This document shows positions 35,216 through 44,613 of a DNA stretch of 64,000 bases, piece after piece; position 1 is the first letter of the stretch, and every line of letters starts with the position of its first letter. Source of the DNA: CAZABP01 sp964483245 (GTDB lineage Bacteria; Planctomycetota; UBA1135; UBA2386); assembly GCA_964483245.1 (NCBI GenBank), contig CAZABP010000003.1, positions 62,001-126,000 on the forward strand. Direction: 5' to 3'. Below the pieces are notes generated by a model. That model did no database searches and had not been told where the DNA came from. It was given only the letters and a program-made list of their open reading frames with translations. Both the position numbers and the translations under genes were made by a program.

Positions 35216-37918
35216 ATGAACAAGCTGGGACTGGTGGCGTTCGGTCTGGTGTTGTGCGGCCTCGGTGGGGGAGTCGCGGCGCAGCAGAAGGGGGCGGAGG
35301 CGCTGCAGCAGGCGATCCTGCGCGAGGAATCGGAGCGGGACGATGCGGCGGCGGCGCGGATGTATCGCGCGGTGGCGGCGGATGCGGCGGCGGATCCGGA
35401 CGTGCGCGTGCAGGCGTTCGAGCGGTTGGTGAGGTTGAGTCGCCGGACGGGGGTTTACGAGCGGGAGAAGGTGGAGCTCGAGCGGTTGGCGGGGCAGGTC
35501 GGGGAGCCGGCGATGGCGGTGCTGGCGCGGGTGGGATCACAGACCACGGAACTGGAGGGGCATGCCCGTCGATTGGTCGACGGCTGGTCGCCGAACACGG
35601 ACTCCTCTGGGTTATTGAAGACCCTGCTGCTGATCGGGCAGCCTGCCATCCCCGCTCTCGCCGCACAGGCGGAGGCGCGCGGTGTCGGGAAGAACCAGTG
35701 GCCGATCGGCGTGATCGGCCAGATCGGAGGAGAAGGGGCGGATGCGTTCCTTGCACGTGTCGCGCTGTCGCCGGACGTGCTCTACCGCCGCGGTGTGCTC
35801 GGCGTGATCCGTGAGCTGGACCACGATACGAAGGCGTCGCTGCGGCCGTTCCTGAAGCGGTTCCTCCGCGATCCGGATGAGCACGTCCGAGTCCTGACAG
35901 TGCCGATCGTGGCGCGCGCGCTCGAGCTGCAAGAACAGCTCCCATTGCTGCTGGATCCGAGCGCAAGAGTCAGCTGCGAGTTCTGCCTCGGCTGGCAGGG
36001 AGCTTCGGACGCATCGATCGACATAGCGCTACGGCAGCTCGAGCAGATGCGACAGAGCGGCGACCCGGCCCAGGAGTACGCAGTGCTGCACCAAGTGGGC
36101 TGCATCCTGCATGGCCAGGCACCCCGTGCATCGGAACCGCTCAGTGCGTTCGTCCTGGCATGCCTGCCGCTGCTGGACGAGCACCGCAACTGGGCGAGTC
36201 ACGCGCTGCCGCGTCCGTTCCCCGGAGGAGCGTTGCTCAGCACTGATGGTTCGCCGAACTACCAGTTCGCAGCGGTGCCCCTGGAATCGATACTCACTGT
36301 CGCAGAACGCCTCGGACCTGTCCGCGCCGGCGAGGGAGCCGCGCCGCTCGCTGCCCAGCTCCTGCTGAACTTGATCTCAGCGTCCACCGGCAGTTGGACC
36401 GCAGAGTCCATACCGGGTGCGCTTCGCCTCGCGGCGCTCGGGTATGACCGTATGCAACTGCGAGGGTCTGTCACTCTGATCAGCGGTTGGCTCTCCTACA
36501 ACGCGACCAGCGAAAGCGCAGCCGCGATCGTGGGGAGTCTGGATCACTTCGTGTCGCAGGAAGGCGTTCTCCAGCGGCTCAACCACGTCGGATGGGGCAC
36601 CGCAGATGCGTCGCCGTTGGTGCGGATGCTGAACCTGTCCACGGCAGCCGAGCCTCGCGGGCCGCTTGGTGCGCTGGTGGAGGCCCTGCTCATCATCGGA
36701 AACGAAGAGAGCGACCGTGCTGTTGTCGAGGCGTCACGCCGCAGCTCCGCAGTGTTCGACCATGTAGCCGGGCAGATCGCCAAGCACCTGATCGATCGAC
36801 CGCGCGTGCTTGGGCCGTTGTTGTCGGTGGGCCCGAGCGATCGGTATTTTGCCTATCGACGGGACGCGATCTTCAAGCGAGTTGCCGAAGCAGGGATAGA
36901 AGAGCTGATCGAAGAACTGCCGAAGGCGTACGCGGCGGGATTGCCCAGGGACAAGCATGACTTCCAATATGTACGTCGCACGACCCAAGGGAGAGGCACG
37001 TACGGCGTGACAGGCATGCCTGGAGTCGGACATCTGGTTGCAGCTTCGATGGAGGGTCAGCGTTTCAGCAGCTACGACGCCGAAGCCGTGGCGCGCATAT
37101 TCGAACTGTGCGCAGCGACGGATTCGGAGAGCTTCTGGGCACATGCGATCTACCTGATCCAGTCCGCGCCGACCGTCGGCCAGTCACTTGTGAGTTGGTA
37201 CGCGAGCCGTGTCGCCCGGTTCGCCCGAATTACACAGGGCATTGACGCCAGAGTTGTGTCGATGGTGCTCGCGTCATCGAAGCTGGAAGCAGAGCGCGAA
37301 GGGCTGATCGCGTGGAGCTTCGAGCATGGCTCGAGCGACGCGATGAATAGCGCATTCGCGGGCCTCCGACCCCTCACCGAATCCAAGGAGAAGTACGTCC
37401 GGGCAGCGCTGCGCAGCGAGGACCCTTCGAACGTGAAGTCGGCGATCTTTCTGCTCGTCGATCAACGTCGCGATGAATCGCTGTACGACTGGCTGCACGA
37501 ACTTGCGCGCCATCCGGACGCGACGGTCCGAGAAGCTCTCGCCTTGCAGGTCGTGGCCGTCCCTGACCGCCGCTGGATCCCACTCCTGCTCGAGATGCTC
37601 CGCGACCCATCGGACATGGTTCGTACCGCAGCCCAGGCCTCACTCGAGAAGCTGCAGTTCTACTTCGACCAGGTCGAACGCTGGGAACGCTGGCAGAAGG
37701 GCACCACCCTCGATTCCCCCAACGCCGCCGAGGCGCTTCTCGCGCAAGCCTCCCCCGACCAACCGAAACCCAAGCGCCTCGCCGCGATCACCTCCCTCGG
37801 CACCCTCGGCGTCCCCGAAACCCTTCCACTCCTGATCGAGTGGATGAACGACTCCGACCCCGACATCGCCAAGGCCGCGAGCGACGCCGTCACGCGGATC
37901 AACGAGCGCAAGCGCTGA
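35216..37918 (+). CDS. Large secreted HEAT-repeat protein
   Basis: A 900-residue protein. ATG 35216 is chosen because it opens a signal peptide (MNKLGLVAFGLVLCGLGG, cleavage at Val-Ala-Ala before Gln). The N-terminal 80 residues and the C-terminal 200 are helical, with HEAT-like repeats (VREALALQVVAVPDRRWIPLL; AAITSLGTLGVPETLPLLIEW). The middle is helical but diverged. DNA from about 35550 to 37550 is visibly less GC-rich, with mixed third codon positions, unlike its neighbours and its own ends. No catalytic motif. The last 22 nt of the gene, including the stop, recur exactly at 41040-41061 downstream. Confidence 0.8.
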   Translation: MNKLGLVAFGLVLCGLGGGVAAQQKGAEALQQAILREESERDDAAAARMYRAVAADAAADPDVRVQAFERLVRLSRRTGVYEREKVELERLAGQVGEPAMAVLARVGSQTTELEGHARRLVDGWSPNTDSSGLLKTLLLIGQPAIPALAAQAEARGVGKNQWPIGVIGQIGGEGADAFLARVALSPDVLYRRGVLGVIRELDHDTKASLRPFLKRFLRDPDEHVRVLTVPIVARALELQEQLPLLLDPSARVSCEFCLGWQGASDASIDIALRQLEQMRQSGDPAQEYAVLHQVGCILHGQAPRASEPLSAFVLACLPLLDEHRNWASHALPRPFPGGALLSTDGSPNYQFAAVPLESILTVAERLGPVRAGEGAAPLAAQLLLNLISASTGSWTAESIPGALRLAALGYDRMQLRGSVTLISGWLSYNATSESAAAIVGSLDHFVSQEGVLQRLNHVGWGTADASPLVRMLNLSTAAEPRGPLGALVEALLIIGNEESDRAVVEASRRSSAVFDHVAGQIAKHLIDRPRVLGPLLSVGPSDRYFAYRRDAIFKRVAEAGIEELIEELPKAYAAGLPRDKHDFQYVRRTTQGRGTYGVTGMPGVGHLVAASMEGQRFSSYDAEAVARIFELCAATDSESFWAHAIYLIQSAPTVGQSLVSWYASRVARFARITQGIDARVVSMVLASSKLEAEREGLIAWSFEHGSSDAMNSAFAGLRPLTESKEKYVRAALRSEDPSNVKSAIFLLVDQRRDESLYDWLHELARHPDATVREALALQVVAVPDRRWIPLLLEMLRDPSDMVRTAAQASLEKLQFYFDQVERWERWQKGTTLDSPNAAEALLAQASPDQPKPKRLAAITSLGTLGVPETLPLLIEWMNDSDPDIAKAASDAVTRINERKR

Positions 37919-37929
37919 AACGGGCGGCA

Positions 37930-37980
37930 TGGAGTCAGACCCCATCCCTCCCAATTCGGGATGGTTGGGGTCAGACTCCA
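37930..37980. repeat. Hairpin repeat with 23-nt arms (GGAGTCAGACCCC type)
   Basis: Arms 37930-37952 and 37958-37980 pair with only three mismatched positions around the loop AATTC. The arms begin TGGAGTCAGACCCCATCC and end GGGGTCAGACTCCA. It lies 11 nt after the HEAT gene stop and 10 nt before the next start, so it could be a terminator or attenuator. It is copied, with the end of the HEAT gene, at 41040-41121. Confidence 0.8.
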
Positions 37981-37990
37981 TCTCTCCCGC

Positions 37991-40900
37991 ATGCGCACGC
38001 TCCCGCTCGTCTTCTGCACCCTCGCCGCGCCTCCGCTCCTCGCGCAACCGAGCATCGACCTCCCACGGCTGTTCCCGCACGCGGCCTACGCGCCGGGAAT
38101 CCCGCAGGCGACGTTCGACGCGAACCAGAACGCGTACCTGCTGACCCTCTACGACCTTTCCCGCGTGCGCGTCGTCGAGTTCCGCATTCCCCTCTCCCAC
38201 CCGCACGTGCAGCGCGGGCTGCTGCGCGTCGAGGAAACCACGACCGGCGTGATCCCGATCGACGGCGGCGGCCTCTACTACCGCACTGCCGGCGTCCCCG
38301 CTTCCGGCCTCGGCCGGCTGATCACGCCGCACGAGCTCGCGTTCTCCGCGACCCACGACCCGAACCACGACGCGACGCTGCTCTCGCACGGTCTCGACTC
38401 CACCGGCGCCGGTGTGCTCCTGCGCTACCGCGACCGCTACACCGCGGGCACGACGACGTACACGACGGAGAAGACGTTCTCGTTCACGCTGATCGGCAGC
38501 GCGCTGCGCATCACCGCCACCGCCGACGCGCAGCTCCGGATCGCCGCCGACTACGACTACGCCGGCTTCCACTTCGGCGACGGTGACGGCCTCCCGCCGG
38601 GCGCCGCAGCCCTGCACGTCCCGTACATGGACATGCTCCCGGTGTTCCACGCGCCCGGGCTGTTCGTGACGCGCTGCCTCGACTGGTACCAGAGTCACGG
38701 CAGCGAGACGCCGTCGACGCCGCCGCTGGTGAACGGCACGCGCTTCCGCGGCGAGACGAGCTCGGCGACCTACCGCAACGAACGCGGGGACCTGCTGGCG
38801 CCGATCCACGAGGTCGCGTGGCTGGTCGTCAGCGACGACATCCGCGACACGTTCCCGGTCATCGACCGGCCGCGCTCGGAGTACCGCCTGTTGACGGCGG
38901 AGCGCGCGGTGTCGCAGAACGGGCCGGGCAACCGCTACGACAAGGCGCGCGACTGGGTGCAGCGCGCGGCCGGCTGCGGCATCGACGACATGCTGCACAT
39001 CAAGTGGGACTGGTCGAAGTGGCCGTTCAACCTGAACGACCCGGACTACCTGCCGGCGGCGCCGGCCCCGCCGTTCGGGACGATCTTCGGCAGCGCGGCG
39101 GAGTGGCTCTCGTTCGCGCAGGTGACGGCCGGCGCGAACTGGGCGCTGGCGCCGTACCTCGCGGCCAACATGATGGATCCGGGCTATCCGAACCTGACGC
39201 TGCTGCTGCCCGGCAGCGCGGTCGGCTCGGTCCTGCTGACGCCGAACCCGGCCTACGACGCGTCGGTCTGCACGCGCGACGCGAGCGGCGTGTTGAAGAA
39301 GGGCTGGGACACGAACCTGAACCTGGCCGGCACGAACCTCGCCGGCCAGGGGCATCCGGTCGACGTCGCGAGTCCGACGAGCTATGCGGCACGCTTCGCG
39401 GCGATCGCGGCGGCGATCCGCGCGCCGAACGGGTTCCCGACCGGCGGCGCGCACATCGACGCGCAGACGGACCTGCCGGCCTGGATCGAGATCGACCAAC
39501 AGTCGACGTCCGGCCTCGCGCGGACGATCGCGCAGAACCTGGCGCTGCGTGAGCAGGCGTTCCAGGCGCTGAAGGACGGCATGCAAGGGCCGCTGTTCGG
39601 CGAGAACTCGCACTGGCGCTACCGCGGCTTCGAGAGCTACGCGGCCGGCGTGCTGGACGGCACGAGCCGCAAGATCCCGATCCACTGGAGCCCGGCGCAG
39701 GGTCCGCCGGACGCGCAGAACTGGGACGCCGCGGTGATCCCGGACTTCGAGCTCGGCGTCGTGCTGCCGCAGTCGTCGGCCTGGTTCGGGATGGGCTGGG
39801 AGTTCCAATACCGCGGCAGCGGTTACCCGGTGCCGCAGGCCTGGTCCGACGGCTGGCACACGACGCTGCTCAGCTACGGCCACGCGCCATTCGTCAGCAC
39901 CAACGGCGACGTGCCGAACAACTACTGGAACTGGCGCGACACGCTGCGCAGCCTGCATCTGACGCGCGGGATCTCGGCGGCGCTGCGGCGCAGCCCGGTG
40001 CGCGAGATCCGCTACGTCGACGCGGCCGGGACCGAGCACGCGCTTGCGCAGGCGCTCGCGCTCGGCCTCGACCTCGCGCATCCGCGGCTGGTCATCCGCT
40101 GCGCCGACGGCACGGAGCTGAAGGCGAACCACGCGCCGGCGCCGTGGATCACTTCGGTGTTGAGCCAGCCCTGGACGATTCCGACCGACGGCTTCGTCGG
40201 CGCGTCGCCGGGCGGGCGGCTGGCGCTGTCGGCGATCAACCCGGCGTCCGGCCAGCGCGTCGACTACGCGCGCGAGCCGGGCGTCCTCGAGGTGATCGAC
40301 CGCCGCGGCGTCGCGCAGGAGCTGAACGGCTTCCCCGGCGCGCTGCTGCCGGTGCCGCCGGGGCTGTTCCCGCCGAACACCGACGACAAGCAACTGACGA
40401 TCGTGCGCGACCTGCGGCGCAACCAGGTCGTCTATGCGACCGGGTTCCTGACCGCGCGGCGCGCGCTCGGTCCGGCGCCGTCACTGGTCGCGCTGCGCGT
40501 GGTCGCCGACGACACCACGACGTTGAGCCTCGGCCGGCTGCGGCTCGGCCTGCGCGCGATCGCGACCGACAGCTCTGGCAACGAGCGCGACGTGACCGGG
40601 CTCGTGACCTGGACCTCGTCGCGGGCGGACCGCGTCACGGTCGGCCGGTTCGGCGCGCTGACCCCGCGCGACCTGGGTGACGCGACGATCACGGCGACGT
40701 TGAGCCCGACGCTGAGTGCCGGCCTGCGCGTCGAAGTCACGCCGTATCCGGTCGTCTCGCAGCCGGCGCTGCTCGCGCAGCGCCCGGGCGTCGCGCAGGT
40801 CGCGTTCACGACCGACTCGCACGCGCCGCTCGCGGCGATCCTGGTCGAGCGCGTCGGCGGCGGCAGCGCGACGCTCTGCTTCCCGCGCCCGAGCCCCAAC

Positions 40901-41026
40901 GGCAAGCACCACGTCGTCACGATCCCCGGCCTGCAGCCGAACGTCCTCTACGACCTCACGCCGGCCGCGCTGAACGACTTCCAACTCGTCGGCACCGGCG
41001 CCAGCCTGCGCATCCTCGGGGTCTGA
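37991..41026 (+). CDS. Large secreted protein, possible glycoside-hydrolase-like, with Big_2-like domain
   Basis: A 1011-residue protein starting at ATG 37991 with a signal peptide (MRTLPLVFCTLAAPPLLA before Gln). The first part is beta-rich. The centre (about 310-650) has a Trp/Asp/Glu-rich pattern (HIKWDWSKWPF, GAHIDAQTD, FGENSHWRYRG, WFGMGWEFQYRG) that suggests a carbohydrate-active TIM barrel. This is inference; no named family was recognised with certainty. Residues about 840-920 look like a bacterial Ig (Big_2) domain (GLRAIATDSSGNERDVTGLVTW). Its stop TGA lies within a GGGGTCTGACCCC palindrome. The gene sits between two direct repeats of about 85 bp (37897-37980 and 41040-41121), as a cassette might. 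Confidence 0.7.
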   Translation: MRTLPLVFCTLAAPPLLAQPSIDLPRLFPHAAYAPGIPQATFDANQNAYLLTLYDLSRVRVVEFRIPLSHPHVQRGLLRVEETTTGVIPIDGGGLYYRTAGVPASGLGRLITPHELAFSATHDPNHDATLLSHGLDSTGAGVLLRYRDRYTAGTTTYTTEKTFSFTLIGSALRITATADAQLRIAADYDYAGFHFGDGDGLPPGAAALHVPYMDMLPVFHAPGLFVTRCLDWYQSHGSETPSTPPLVNGTRFRGETSSATYRNERGDLLAPIHEVAWLVVSDDIRDTFPVIDRPRSEYRLLTAERAVSQNGPGNRYDKARDWVQRAAGCGIDDMLHIKWDWSKWPFNLNDPDYLPAAPAPPFGTIFGSAAEWLSFAQVTAGANWALAPYLAANMMDPGYPNLTLLLPGSAVGSVLLTPNPAYDASVCTRDASGVLKKGWDTNLNLAGTNLAGQGHPVDVASPTSYAARFAAIAAAIRAPNGFPTGGAHIDAQTDLPAWIEIDQQSTSGLARTIAQNLALREQAFQALKDGMQGPLFGENSHWRYRGFESYAAGVLDGTSRKIPIHWSPAQGPPDAQNWDAAVIPDFELGVVLPQSSAWFGMGWEFQYRGSGYPVPQAWSDGWHTTLLSYGHAPFVSTNGDVPNNYWNWRDTLRSLHLTRGISAALRRSPVREIRYVDAAGTEHALAQALALGLDLAHPRLVIRCADGTELKANHAPAPWITSVLSQPWTIPTDGFVGASPGGRLALSAINPASGQRVDYAREPGVLEVIDRRGVAQELNGFPGALLPVPPGLFPPNTDDKQLTIVRDLRRNQVVYATGFLTARRALGPAPSLVALRVVADDTTTLSLGRLRLGLRAIATDSSGNERDVTGLVTWTSSRADRVTVGRFGALTPRDLGDATITATLSPTLSAGLRVEVTPYPVVSQPALLAQRPGVAQVAFTTDSHAPLAAILVERVGGGSATLCFPRPSPNGKHHVVTIPGLQPNVLYDLTPAALNDFQLVGTGASLRILGV

Positions 41027-41156
41027 CCCCAACCCTCCTGATCAACGAGCGCAAGCGCTGATGGGAGGCATGGAGTCAGACACCAACCCTCCCAATTCGG
41101 GAGGCTTGGGGTCAGACTCCATCCCTTCTGATCCGGGAGGGATGGAATCTGACCCC
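41018..41156. repeat. Compound palindromic repeat array with copied HEAT-gene tail
   Basis: In order: the palindrome GGGGTC-T-GACCCC (41018-41030) containing the upstream stop codon; an exact 22-nt copy (41040-41061) of the last 22 nt of the HEAT gene 3.1 kb upstream; a hairpin with 23-nt arms (41071-41093 and 41099-41121, loop AATTC) matching the one at 37930; and a third arm (41135-41156) that can pair with the second. The segment 41040-41121 is a direct repeat of 37897-37980. No gene fits in the stretch. Confidence 0.85.
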
Positions 41157-41194
41157 AGGGAGTGTTCATCCAGTCCCGACGTCGCCGCGACGCC

Positions 41195-41767
41195 ATGCGA
41201 TACGCCCTGCTCGTGCTGTGCCTGATCCCGTGGCTGCCGGTGCACGCGCCGCAGCCGGAGCTGCTGGCGTCGCGCACGGCGCCGTACTTCGAGGACGAGC
41301 GCAGCGGGCGCGTGGTCGCCGAGATCCAGGTGGACCTGCACGCGACGCCGCGCGGGGTGGAGCTGACCGGGCGGATCCGGGCGACCAGTGACGTCGTCGA
41401 CCCGGTCCCCGGTTTCAGCGGCATCCGCGGTGGCAACCGGATCACGGCGCGCGAGATGACGACGCTGCACGATGAACGGGCGCTGGCGCTGACCGACGCC
41501 GCGGGCCGTACCGCCGGCACGGTCCGCCCGGCCCGCCGCGGCCGGATCGCCGAGCGGCACGTCCGCGCCGACGGCACGCTCGATCACGACGCGCAGAGCG
41601 AAGAGCTGCTGCTGGAGTTGCGCTTCGACGCCGGCCCGTTCGCCGAAGGGGAGCACGAGCTGTTCCTGCGCGTGCACGAGGTGCCGCGGTTGCGGATCGC
41701 GTTCACGGTCACCGGCGAGGGCGCCGCGATCACGGCGCTCACGGGGAGGCACGCCGATGCGCGCTGA
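41195..41767 (+). CDS. Hypothetical secreted protein
   Basis: A 190-residue protein; ATG 41195 opens a signal peptide (MRYALLVLCLIPWLPVHA). The mature part is beta-rich (VVAEIQVDLHATPRGVELTGRI, LLLELRFDAGPFAEGEHELFLRV) and could be a single beta-sandwich. No family recognised. It overlaps the next gene by 11 nt, so the two are probably expressed together. Confidence 0.7.
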   Translation: MRYALLVLCLIPWLPVHAPQPELLASRTAPYFEDERSGRVVAEIQVDLHATPRGVELTGRIRATSDVVDPVPGFSGIRGGNRITAREMTTLHDERALALTDAAGRTAGTVRPARRGRIAERHVRADGTLDHDAQSEELLLELRFDAGPFAEGEHELFLRVHEVPRLRIAFTVTGEGAAITALTGRHADAR

Positions 41768-42998
41768 CCTGCCCGCACTCGCGACGCTGCTCCTGACCGC
41801 ACCGCTCTGCGCGCAGCAGCCGTTCCGCCTGCCGGATGCCTGGGACCAGATGGACCTCGAGGCGCGCTGGGTCCACTACAGGGACATCACGCGCGTGCCG
41901 GCGATGGCGAAGCCGTTCGTCGAAGCGCTCGCCCGCCGGCGCGAATTCGACCTGCTCGAGTGGATCGTGCTGTTCGACGGGTGGAACGGCCCGCCCGGCA
42001 GCGGCGCGATCCCCGGCGACGCCCTGCGCAACCACGATGCCCCGCAGTGGATCCGCGCCGCGACCTGGTCCGCGGTGCACGGCGATTCGCACACGTTCCA
42101 ATCCGCGCGCAAGACGCTGCTCTCGTCCGCGTCGCGCGTGCATGGCTGGCTGCGCAAGTACCCCGCCGCCGAGCGGCTCGGGCTCGAGGGGCTGCTCGAG
42201 CAGATCCGCGAAGCCCCACCGGTCGATCCGGGCGACGCGCTCCCGCCGCTCGATCCGGAAGGCGTGCTGCTGCCGCTGCTGAACGCCCCGCGCGAGGTGG
42301 TCACGTTCGGCGACCGCCTGCGCGCGGAGCCGGGCATCGTCTACACGCACCAGGTGGAGCGCGGGATCGCGGGCGTCGTCGCGCGCGCGCTGTTCGACGA
42401 GCCATGGCGGTCGCAGATGCTGCGGCTCGCGCGGCACCCACACCCGATCGTGGCGCACGCGGCGCTGCGCGCGTTCACGAAGTTCCACGCCGCAACGGTG
42501 CCGTGGCAGGAGCTGAAGGCCCTCGCGACGGACGAGCAGCTCGCCGCCTCGGTCCGTGAGCTCGCCGCGTTCGCAGCGACGTACTCCGACACGCCGGACG
42601 CGTGGTTCCTCGCGCACGACTGGATCGCGACCGGGCACCCGGTCGCGACGCAGCAGTTCCGCACGCGGATCGTCGAGATCGGCGACGAGTTCACCGCGGA
42701 GCTGTTCCGCAAGCTCGAGCTCACGCCCCGCGAGCGCACGCTGCGCGATCTGCAGGTGAAGGGACTCCAAACAACACAGGCGAAGAAGCGCGGCGACCTG
42801 GCCGAGGTCTACCTGCCGCAACTGCTCGCGCGCGCTGCCCATGCCGAGCGCAACGCGCGCGCCGACTATGTCGCCTGGGCGCTCGCCGAGCTGCGCGTGC
42901 TGTACTCCACGCAGAACCTGCTCGCGATCCGCAACGACTTCTTGCAGCGCGGCGGCGCCGACGGCGCGCCGCAGCTGCAATCCGTGTTGAAGAAGTGA
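41757..42998 (+). CDS. Hypothetical secreted alpha-helical protein
   Basis: A 413-residue protein with a signal peptide ending at Leu-Cys-Ala before Gln-Gln. It is alpha-helical with some HEAT-like spacing (RLARHPHPIVAHAALRAFTKF; SVRELAAFAATY). No catalytic pattern is visible. It starts 11 nt before the stop of the small secreted protein gene. Function unknown. It converges with the M14 peptidase gene. Confidence 0.72.
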   Translation: MRADLPALATLLLTAPLCAQQPFRLPDAWDQMDLEARWVHYRDITRVPAMAKPFVEALARRREFDLLEWIVLFDGWNGPPGSGAIPGDALRNHDAPQWIRAATWSAVHGDSHTFQSARKTLLSSASRVHGWLRKYPAAERLGLEGLLEQIREAPPVDPGDALPPLDPEGVLLPLLNAPREVVTFGDRLRAEPGIVYTHQVERGIAGVVARALFDEPWRSQMLRLARHPHPIVAHAALRAFTKFHAATVPWQELKALATDEQLAASVRELAAFAATYSDTPDAWFLAHDWIATGHPVATQQFRTRIVEIGDEFTAELFRKLELTPRERTLRDLQVKGLQTTQAKKRGDLAEVYLPQLLARAAHAERNARADYVAWALAELRVLYSTQNLLAIRNDFLQRGGADGAPQLQSVLKK

Positions 42999-43008
42999 CG
43001 CGTGCGGC

Positions 43009-44592
43009 TCATCGCCGCGCCGGCAGCAGCGGCAGCGACGCCGCGTCCCGCACGCGCAGGATCGGGAACTCCGCGCCTCCCTCGCGCGCGGCCGTCAGCT
43101 CTGCGTCGAACCGGTTCCAGGTCACGCAGCCGTCTTCGCTGAGCGGCTCCAGCAGTTGCGCCGCGAGCCGCGCGAGCGGTTGGCGGCGCGGCACGACCAA
43201 CGTCCCGGCCGCGAGCTCGGCGCGCACGGCGCGATGCTCTCCCTGCACGGTCACCGGCCGGTGCCCCTGGAACTCGGCACGCGCGCGGCTCATGCCGGTC
43301 GGTACGAACTGCTCAACGTCCAACGTGACCGGCTCCTTCAGCCTGGCGAGCTGCAGACCGTGCGCGAGCAGCAGGTCGATCAACTCCTCCGGCGCATCCC
43401 GCACGACCCACGCCGCCGGCAACGCAATCCGCTGCGTCGCCACGAACGTGTCCTGCACCGCGAGCTGCTTCGGCTCCGCGCGATCCTCGGCGACGAACCG
43501 CGTGCCGATCCCATCCGGCAGCTCCACGCGCCGCACGGCACCGACCAGGATCTCCCGCTCGACCGGATCGGCGAGCCGCGACGCATACCCGAACTCCAGC
43601 GGTTCCTCTCCGGCGCACCGCGCGTCGGCCGCCGCGCACCGGGCGAGGATCGCCTCGCGGTCGCGTGCCGCCGCCGCGATCGCGCCGAGCACGAACGCGC
43701 GCGTGACTTCGGCCCGCCGGCGGAACTCCAGGTAGCTGTAGGCCTCGCACAACAACCCGAGCCGGTTGCGCAGACCCGCATAGTTGGTCCCGAACCGCGG
43801 CCGGTGATCGAACGTGACCCACTGCTTCGGCTCGCGCCCGCGGCCGAAGTTCCCGTAGTGCTCGCTGCGCACCTGCTGCGCCTGCAGCCGCTGCTGGATC
43901 GCCGGCAGCAACTCGTGGCGCGCGTAACGGTCGAGATCAGGATCGACATTGACCGCGAGACTCGGCGCGAACGTCAGGTGATACCCGTGATACGACCCGT
44001 TCGTCGTGTGCAGGTCGATCACGACATGCGGGTCGAACGCGCGGTAGACCCCGAGCAGGGCCCGGATCTCCGGCGACTCCAGCTTGACGAAGTCGCGGTT
44101 CAGATCGAGGCCGGCGCGGTTCTCGCGCTGCCCGACGCCACCGTCCGGCCCGTTCTGCGCCACGCGGTTGCGGCGGTCTATCCGGTCGTTGCCGTCCGGA
44201 TTCAGGTTCGGAAGCAGCACGAGCTCGACCCGCGCCGGCAACCATCCCGCGCTGCCATCCGCGAGCTCGCGCGCGAGGATCTGCAGCACGTCCTTCCCCT
44301 CGACTTCGCCGCCGTGGATGTTCGCCTGCACGAGGATCCGTAGCGCCGCGGGGTCACCGCGCGCGCCGGCGCGCAGCGCGACCAGCGGTTGGCCGTCGCC
44401 GCTGCGGCCGTACTCCTCGACCCGCACGACGCCGCCGGACTGCGCCGCGACCGTGCTGACGAACGTCAGCAGCTCCTCGTGCGTCGCCGTGCGCGTCCAG
44501 TCACTCGCCTCGGCGGTCGTGCGCAGGACCGGCGGACTCTGCGCCGCAGCCGAGGCGAGCAGGAGGGCGATGGCGCAGGTCCGGCGTGGCAT
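43009..44592 (-). CDS. Secreted M14-family zinc carboxypeptidase
   Basis: A 527-residue protein with a signal peptide (cleavage at Ala-Ala-Ala before Gln). The zinc-binding and catalytic residues are visible: NIHGGEVEGK (His-x-x-Glu), VIDLHTTNGS (third zinc His) and LCEAYSYLEF (catalytic Glu). LNPDGNDRIDRRNR carries the substrate-binding Asn/Arg. The catalytic domain spans about 35-320; the last 200 residues are an extra domain of unknown fold. It should remove C-terminal residues from peptides outside the cytoplasm. The terminal specificity cannot be predicted. Confidence 0.9.
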   Translation of the reverse strand: MPRRTCAIALLLASAAAQSPPVLRTTAEASDWTRTATHEELLTFVSTVAAQSGGVVRVEEYGRSGDGQPLVALRAGARGDPAALRILVQANIHGGEVEGKDVLQILARELADGSAGWLPARVELVLLPNLNPDGNDRIDRRNRVAQNGPDGGVGQRENRAGLDLNRDFVKLESPEIRALLGVYRAFDPHVVIDLHTTNGSYHGYHLTFAPSLAVNVDPDLDRYARHELLPAIQQRLQAQQVRSEHYGNFGRGREPKQWVTFDHRPRFGTNYAGLRNRLGLLCEAYSYLEFRRRAEVTRAFVLGAIAAAARDREAILARCAAADARCAGEEPLEFGYASRLADPVEREILVGAVRRVELPDGIGTRFVAEDRAEPKQLAVQDTFVATQRIALPAAWVVRDAPEELIDLLLAHGLQLARLKEPVTLDVEQFVPTGMSRARAEFQGHRPVTVQGEHRAVRAELAAGTLVVPRRQPLARLAAQLLEPLSEDGCVTWNRFDAELTAAREGGAEFPILRVRDAASLPLLPARR

Positions 44593-44613
44593 GCCGGGAC
44601 GCTACCGCACTGG

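Noticed and set aside
41027..41194. Possible small gene between the 1011-residue and 190-residue protein genes
   Set aside because: The stretch is accounted for by palindromic repeats and the copied HEAT-gene tail.
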